Assembly: GCA_031255615.1 (NCBI GenBank)
Contig: JAIRSD010000245.1
Coordinates: forward strand, 1-7,754
DNA: 7,754 nucleotides
Direction: 5' to 3'
Origin: Treponema sp.
GTDB taxonomy: Bacteria; Spirochaetota; Spirochaetia; Treponematales; Breznakiellaceae
Shown: piece by piece, positions 5,789 to 7,754 of the stretch
Layout: every line of letters begins with the position of its first letter
Numbering within the stretch: the first letter of the stretch is position 1
The notes under the pieces: generated by a model
What the model saw: the letters and a program-made list of their open reading frames with translations, nothing else
Databases searched by the model: none
Told to the model about the DNA's origin: nothing
Program-made: the position numbers and the translations under genes

Positions 5789-6433
5789 CTAATCGTGCTC
5801 CTCGCTTCCTGCTTTTTTAAAACCCAGCCCCACATAGTAGGTTTCGAATGACCCGGCCCGGCACGCCGTTGGTTTGAAACTCTTCCCGGTTCCGAAAAGC
5901 TCCCGGATCCGCCCCAGGAGGCCTGCGGTGTCCCCGCCCTGGAACACTTTTACTACCATGCTGCCGCCCGGCTCCAGAACTGTTTCGGCGTAGAGGAGCG
6001 CTTCCTCCGCCAGGGCCAGGGAGCGGAGGGTATCTACCCGGCGGTTTCCCGTGGTTGCCGGGGCAGCGTCGCTCACGAGCAGGCTGTACGGGCCGCGCCC
6101 GGCAAGGGCCCGGCGGGTTTCAGGGGCGGCAAGGTCCCCCTGGAGGAAGAAAAAGTTTTCGCCGTCAAAAAGGCCGCGGTCGTATTGGCGGGACAGGGGG
6201 GCAAGGTCCGCAGCGGCGAGAAAGCCCCGGCCCGCCAGCTTGCGCAGGAGGAAGAGGCTCCAGCTTCCCGGGGCGGCCCCCAGGTCCAGCGCCCTGAAGC
6301 GGGAAAGGTTCCGGGGCAGCAGGGGAAATTTTCCAGCAAGCTCGATGAGTTTGTAGACCGAACGGGCGGGGTAGCCTTCTTGCTGCGCCCTGGCCGCCCA
6401 GTAATCGGGCTTTTCGTAAGCCGCTTTCGCCAT
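5789..6433 (-). CDS. rlmE: 23S rRNA (uridine-2'-O)-methyltransferase RlmE (FtsJ/RrmJ)
   Basis: A 214-residue SAM-dependent methyltransferase; the family methylates the 2'-OH of U2552 (E. coli numbering) in the 50S subunit's A loop. Start region YWAARAQQEGYPARSVYKL (11-29) matches the family N-terminus. The SAM-binding motif is LDLGAAPGSWS (49-59). The K-D-K-E catalytic tetrad is visible: K28, D122 in SDAAPATTGNR, K162 in VVKVFQGG and E197 in SFETYYVG. Length fits the family (about 190-220). The ATG at 6433 has no convincing ribosome-binding site. The gene converges on the secreted-protein gene across hairpin repeats and diverges from the polyprenyl synthase across a 63-base tandem duplication whose near end is 22 bases upstream of the ATG. 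A weak minus-strand promoter (TTCAAT, 17 bases, TATACT at 6651-6623) inside the neighbour would place both repeats in its leader. Confidence 0.93.
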   Translation of the reverse strand: MAKAAYEKPDYWAARAQQEGYPARSVYKLIELAGKFPLLPRNLSRFRALDLGAAPGSWSLFLLRKLAGRGFLAAADLAPLSRQYDRGLFDGENFFFLQGDLAAPETRRALAGRGPYSLLVSDAAPATTGNRRVDTLRSLALAEEALLYAETVLEPGGSMVVKVFQGGDTAGLLGRIRELFGTGKSFKPTACRAGSFETYYVGLGFKKAGSEEHD

Positions 6434-6454
6434 GTCAGCCGATGCCCGCCGCTG

Positions 6455-6580
6455 TCGCTGCCTTTGGGCGGCCGCGTTCGGTTGGACTCGCCGCTAACGC
6501 GGCGGGTGAAGGGGTTATCGCTGCCTTTGGGCGGCCGCGTTCGGTTGGACTCGCCGCAGGCGCGGCGGGTAAAGGGGTTA
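6455..6580. repeat. 63-base tandem duplication with stem-loops, between rlmE and the polyprenyl synthase
   Basis: Positions 6455-6517 and 6518-6580 are adjacent direct copies, identical at 59 of 63 positions. Each begins TCGCTGCCTTTGGGCGG and ends GGGGTTA. Each contains a 9-pair stem, ACTCGCCGC against GCGGCGGGT (one U-G pair), with a 4-base loop: TAAC in copy 1 (6496-6499) and AGGC in copy 2 (6559-6562). Three of the four differences between copies fall in this loop. The unit is a multiple of three and the pair is open in at least three frames across both strands. Together the copies fill 126 of the 179 bases between the two divergent genes. Confidence 0.8.
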
Positions 6581-6598
6581 CTTGAAACGGGGGGCTTG

Positions 6599-6606
6599 TA
6601 TAAAAT
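6599..6606 (+). promoter_or_regulatory. Candidate -10 region of the polyprenyl synthase gene, close to its ATG
   Basis: TATAAAAT (6599-6606) offers TATAAA or TAAAAT as a -10 box, 6-8 bases before ATG 6613. No ribosome-binding site lies between. A -35 is unclear: TTGAAA (6582-6587) is spaced only 11-13 bases away, TTACTT (6578-6583) 15. TTGTATA (6596-6602) and TATACAA (6625-6631) also form a 7-base inverted repeat around the start codon, a possible regulator site. Confidence 0.38.
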
Positions 6607-6612
6607 GCCATT

Positions 6613-7746
6613 ATGGATTCGGAGTATACAAAAAGGCTTGAAAAGATTGAAGAGCGCCTTGCCCTGTTTCTGCCCCGGTCCCCAGGCCAGCCCTGGATGG
6701 ACCTGGTTTTTGCAGATTCCGCCCGGCAGGCGGGCCATGATTTGGCGGCGTCCCTGCTTGAGCCGGGCTGGGATATTGTAAACCGCGGGGGCAAACGCTG
6801 GCGGCCCCTGCTCCTTACCCTGATCTGCGAGGCGCTGGGCGGGGGGGACAAGGGGCTCGCCCTGGTCCCCCTGGTGGAGTTTCCCCATAACGCCAGCCTT
6901 ATTCACGACGATATCGAAGACAATTCCGACGAGCGCCGGGGCAAGCCCGCGGTTCACCTTGTGTACGGCGCCGATACTGCCATTAACAGCGGGTGCTTTT
7001 TGTATTTTCTGCCGCTTGCCTGCGTTGATTCATGGGATGTCCCGGCGGAACTGAAAAACAGGGTTTACGCTGCCTGGGCCGAACATATGCGCCGGCTTCA
7101 CCTGGGGCAGGCCATGGACATAAAATGGCACCGCGACTTTGCCGCCGTTCCGGGCCCCGCCGAATACGAGCTGATGTGCCGCCTCAAGACCGGCTCCCTG
7201 GCCCGGCTCGCGGCGGTGCTGGGGGTGTACGCAGGATACGCCGGGAAAGCCGGCGGGCCGCCTGCGGCGCGGGAAACATTCCAAGAGCGGGCCGCGCCCT
7301 GGATTGAGGCGTTTGGCGGGGCTGCGGAAAAGCTGGGGGTGGGTTTTCAGATATTGGACGATGTGAAAAACCTGATTACCGGAAACCCCGGCAAGAAACG
7401 GGGGGATGATGTGGTCGAAGGCAAGAAGAGCCTTCCCGCCCTGCTTTTTCTGAACGAACACCCGGAAAAAGCCCCCCTGGTGGAACGCTGTTTCCGGGCC
7501 GCCCGCGCGGGGGGGAGTTCCGTCCCCGAAGTGGAGGAACTGATCGGCGAGTTCGAGGCTGCGGGGGCGCTGGAAAAGGCCGGGGCGCGGGGCCTCGCGC
7601 TAATCGGGGAAGCCAGGGAGGCCCTGGCCGGTCCGGGCGGCGGCTTGTGGGAAGCTGCGGGCGGCGGGGAGGAAGGCTGCGGCCGGCCTGCGGAAGCCCT
7701 CGCGGCCCGCCGGCTTTTGGCCGGGTTCACGGAACTTCTGCGCTGA
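6613..7746 (+). CDS. Trans-isoprenyl (polyprenyl) diphosphate synthase
   Basis: A 377-residue all-helical prenyltransferase that condenses isopentenyl diphosphate with an allylic diphosphate. Motifs in order: GGKRWRP (59-65), first Asp-rich motif HDDIEDNSDERRG (98-110) with D99, D100 and D103, LHLGQAMDIKW (162-172), KTGSLARLAAVLG (192-204), and second Asp-rich motif GFQILDDVKNL (244-254), then GDDVVEGKKSLP (264-275). The second motif reads DDVKN, with Asn where the usual DDxxD has Asp. Residues just before the first motif are small (A94, S95), as in long-chain synthases, so a quinone- or bactoprenol-length product is more likely than a short one; this is inference. The C-terminus (about 305-377) is Ala/Gly/Glu-rich and longer than in typical 300-350-residue members. 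The ATG at 6613 starts an N-terminal helix; no ribosome-binding site is present. Confidence 0.9.
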   Translation: MDSEYTKRLEKIEERLALFLPRSPGQPWMDLVFADSARQAGHDLAASLLEPGWDIVNRGGKRWRPLLLTLICEALGGGDKGLALVPLVEFPHNASLIHDDIEDNSDERRGKPAVHLVYGADTAINSGCFLYFLPLACVDSWDVPAELKNRVYAAWAEHMRRLHLGQAMDIKWHRDFAAVPGPAEYELMCRLKTGSLARLAAVLGVYAGYAGKAGGPPAARETFQERAAPWIEAFGGAAEKLGVGFQILDDVKNLITGNPGKKRGDDVVEGKKSLPALLFLNEHPEKAPLVERCFRAARAGGSSVPEVEELIGEFEAAGALEKAGARGLALIGEAREALAGPGGGLWEAAGGGEEGCGRPAEALAARRLLAGFTELLR

Positions 7747-7754
7747 GCCGGGGG

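Noticed and set aside
5537..5851. Plus-strand 104-residue frame with an internal 15-residue repeat (GFFIGRRG twice)
   Set aside because: It is a translation of the 45-base DNA repeats and then runs antisense into the 3' end of rlmE; no ribosome-binding site or recognisable domain.
6073..6957. Minus-strand 294-residue frame covering the spacer and parts of two genes
   Set aside because: It is out of frame with rlmE and antisense to the polyprenyl synthase, both of which have full catalytic motifs; it is open because of high GC content and the 63-base repeats.

Overview
The window looks like chromosomal DNA from a GC-rich host-associated spirochete, most plausibly a gut Treponema. This is an inference from gene content: a PD-(D/E)XK Rpn-type nuclease tail, nagA-nagB, a divergent polyprenyl synthase next to rlmE, and hairpin-rich spacers. 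No rRNA or tRNA gene, CRISPR array or intact insertion sequence is visible.

Layout. Positions 1-186 hold the 3' end of an Rpn/PD-(D/E)XK 'transposase' family gene. It converges, 19 bases away, on an AraC-family regulator (206-967, minus). A second AraC-family regulator is transcribed divergently (1191-2060, plus). The 223-base space between the two regulators carries a good sigma70-type promoter for each, plus operator-like repeats. After a GC-rich, hairpin-filled gap come nagA (2284-3456) and nagB (3533-4318), separated by a striking 36-base stem-loop, then a secreted NlpC/P60-like protein (TTG start at 4411, end 5508). rlmE (5789-6433, minus) converges on this gene across a 280-base spacer built of 45-base hairpin repeats. 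A polyprenyl diphosphate synthase (6613-7746, plus) diverges from rlmE across a spacer that is mostly a 63-base tandem duplication.

How the genes work together. NagA and NagB convert GlcNAc-6-phosphate to glucosamine-6-phosphate and then to fructose-6-phosphate plus ammonia, so the core is amino-sugar catabolism (chitin or peptidoglycan sugars). The upstream AraC regulators are candidate sensors of sugars or related signals, but nothing in the sequence proves they control nagAB. The secreted cysteine-peptidase-fold protein may act on cell wall; this rests on fold and position only. rlmE (23S rRNA 2'-O-methylation) and the polyprenyl synthase are housekeeping genes.

The least ordinary part is between the genes. 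Almost every spacer is filled with stem-loops. In three cases base changes between arms or copies keep pairing (G-U wobbles, or changes confined to the loop), which suggests selection or spread of structured repeats. Two genes (nagA and the polyprenyl synthase) have a -10 box so close to the ATG that leaderless transcripts are predicted.
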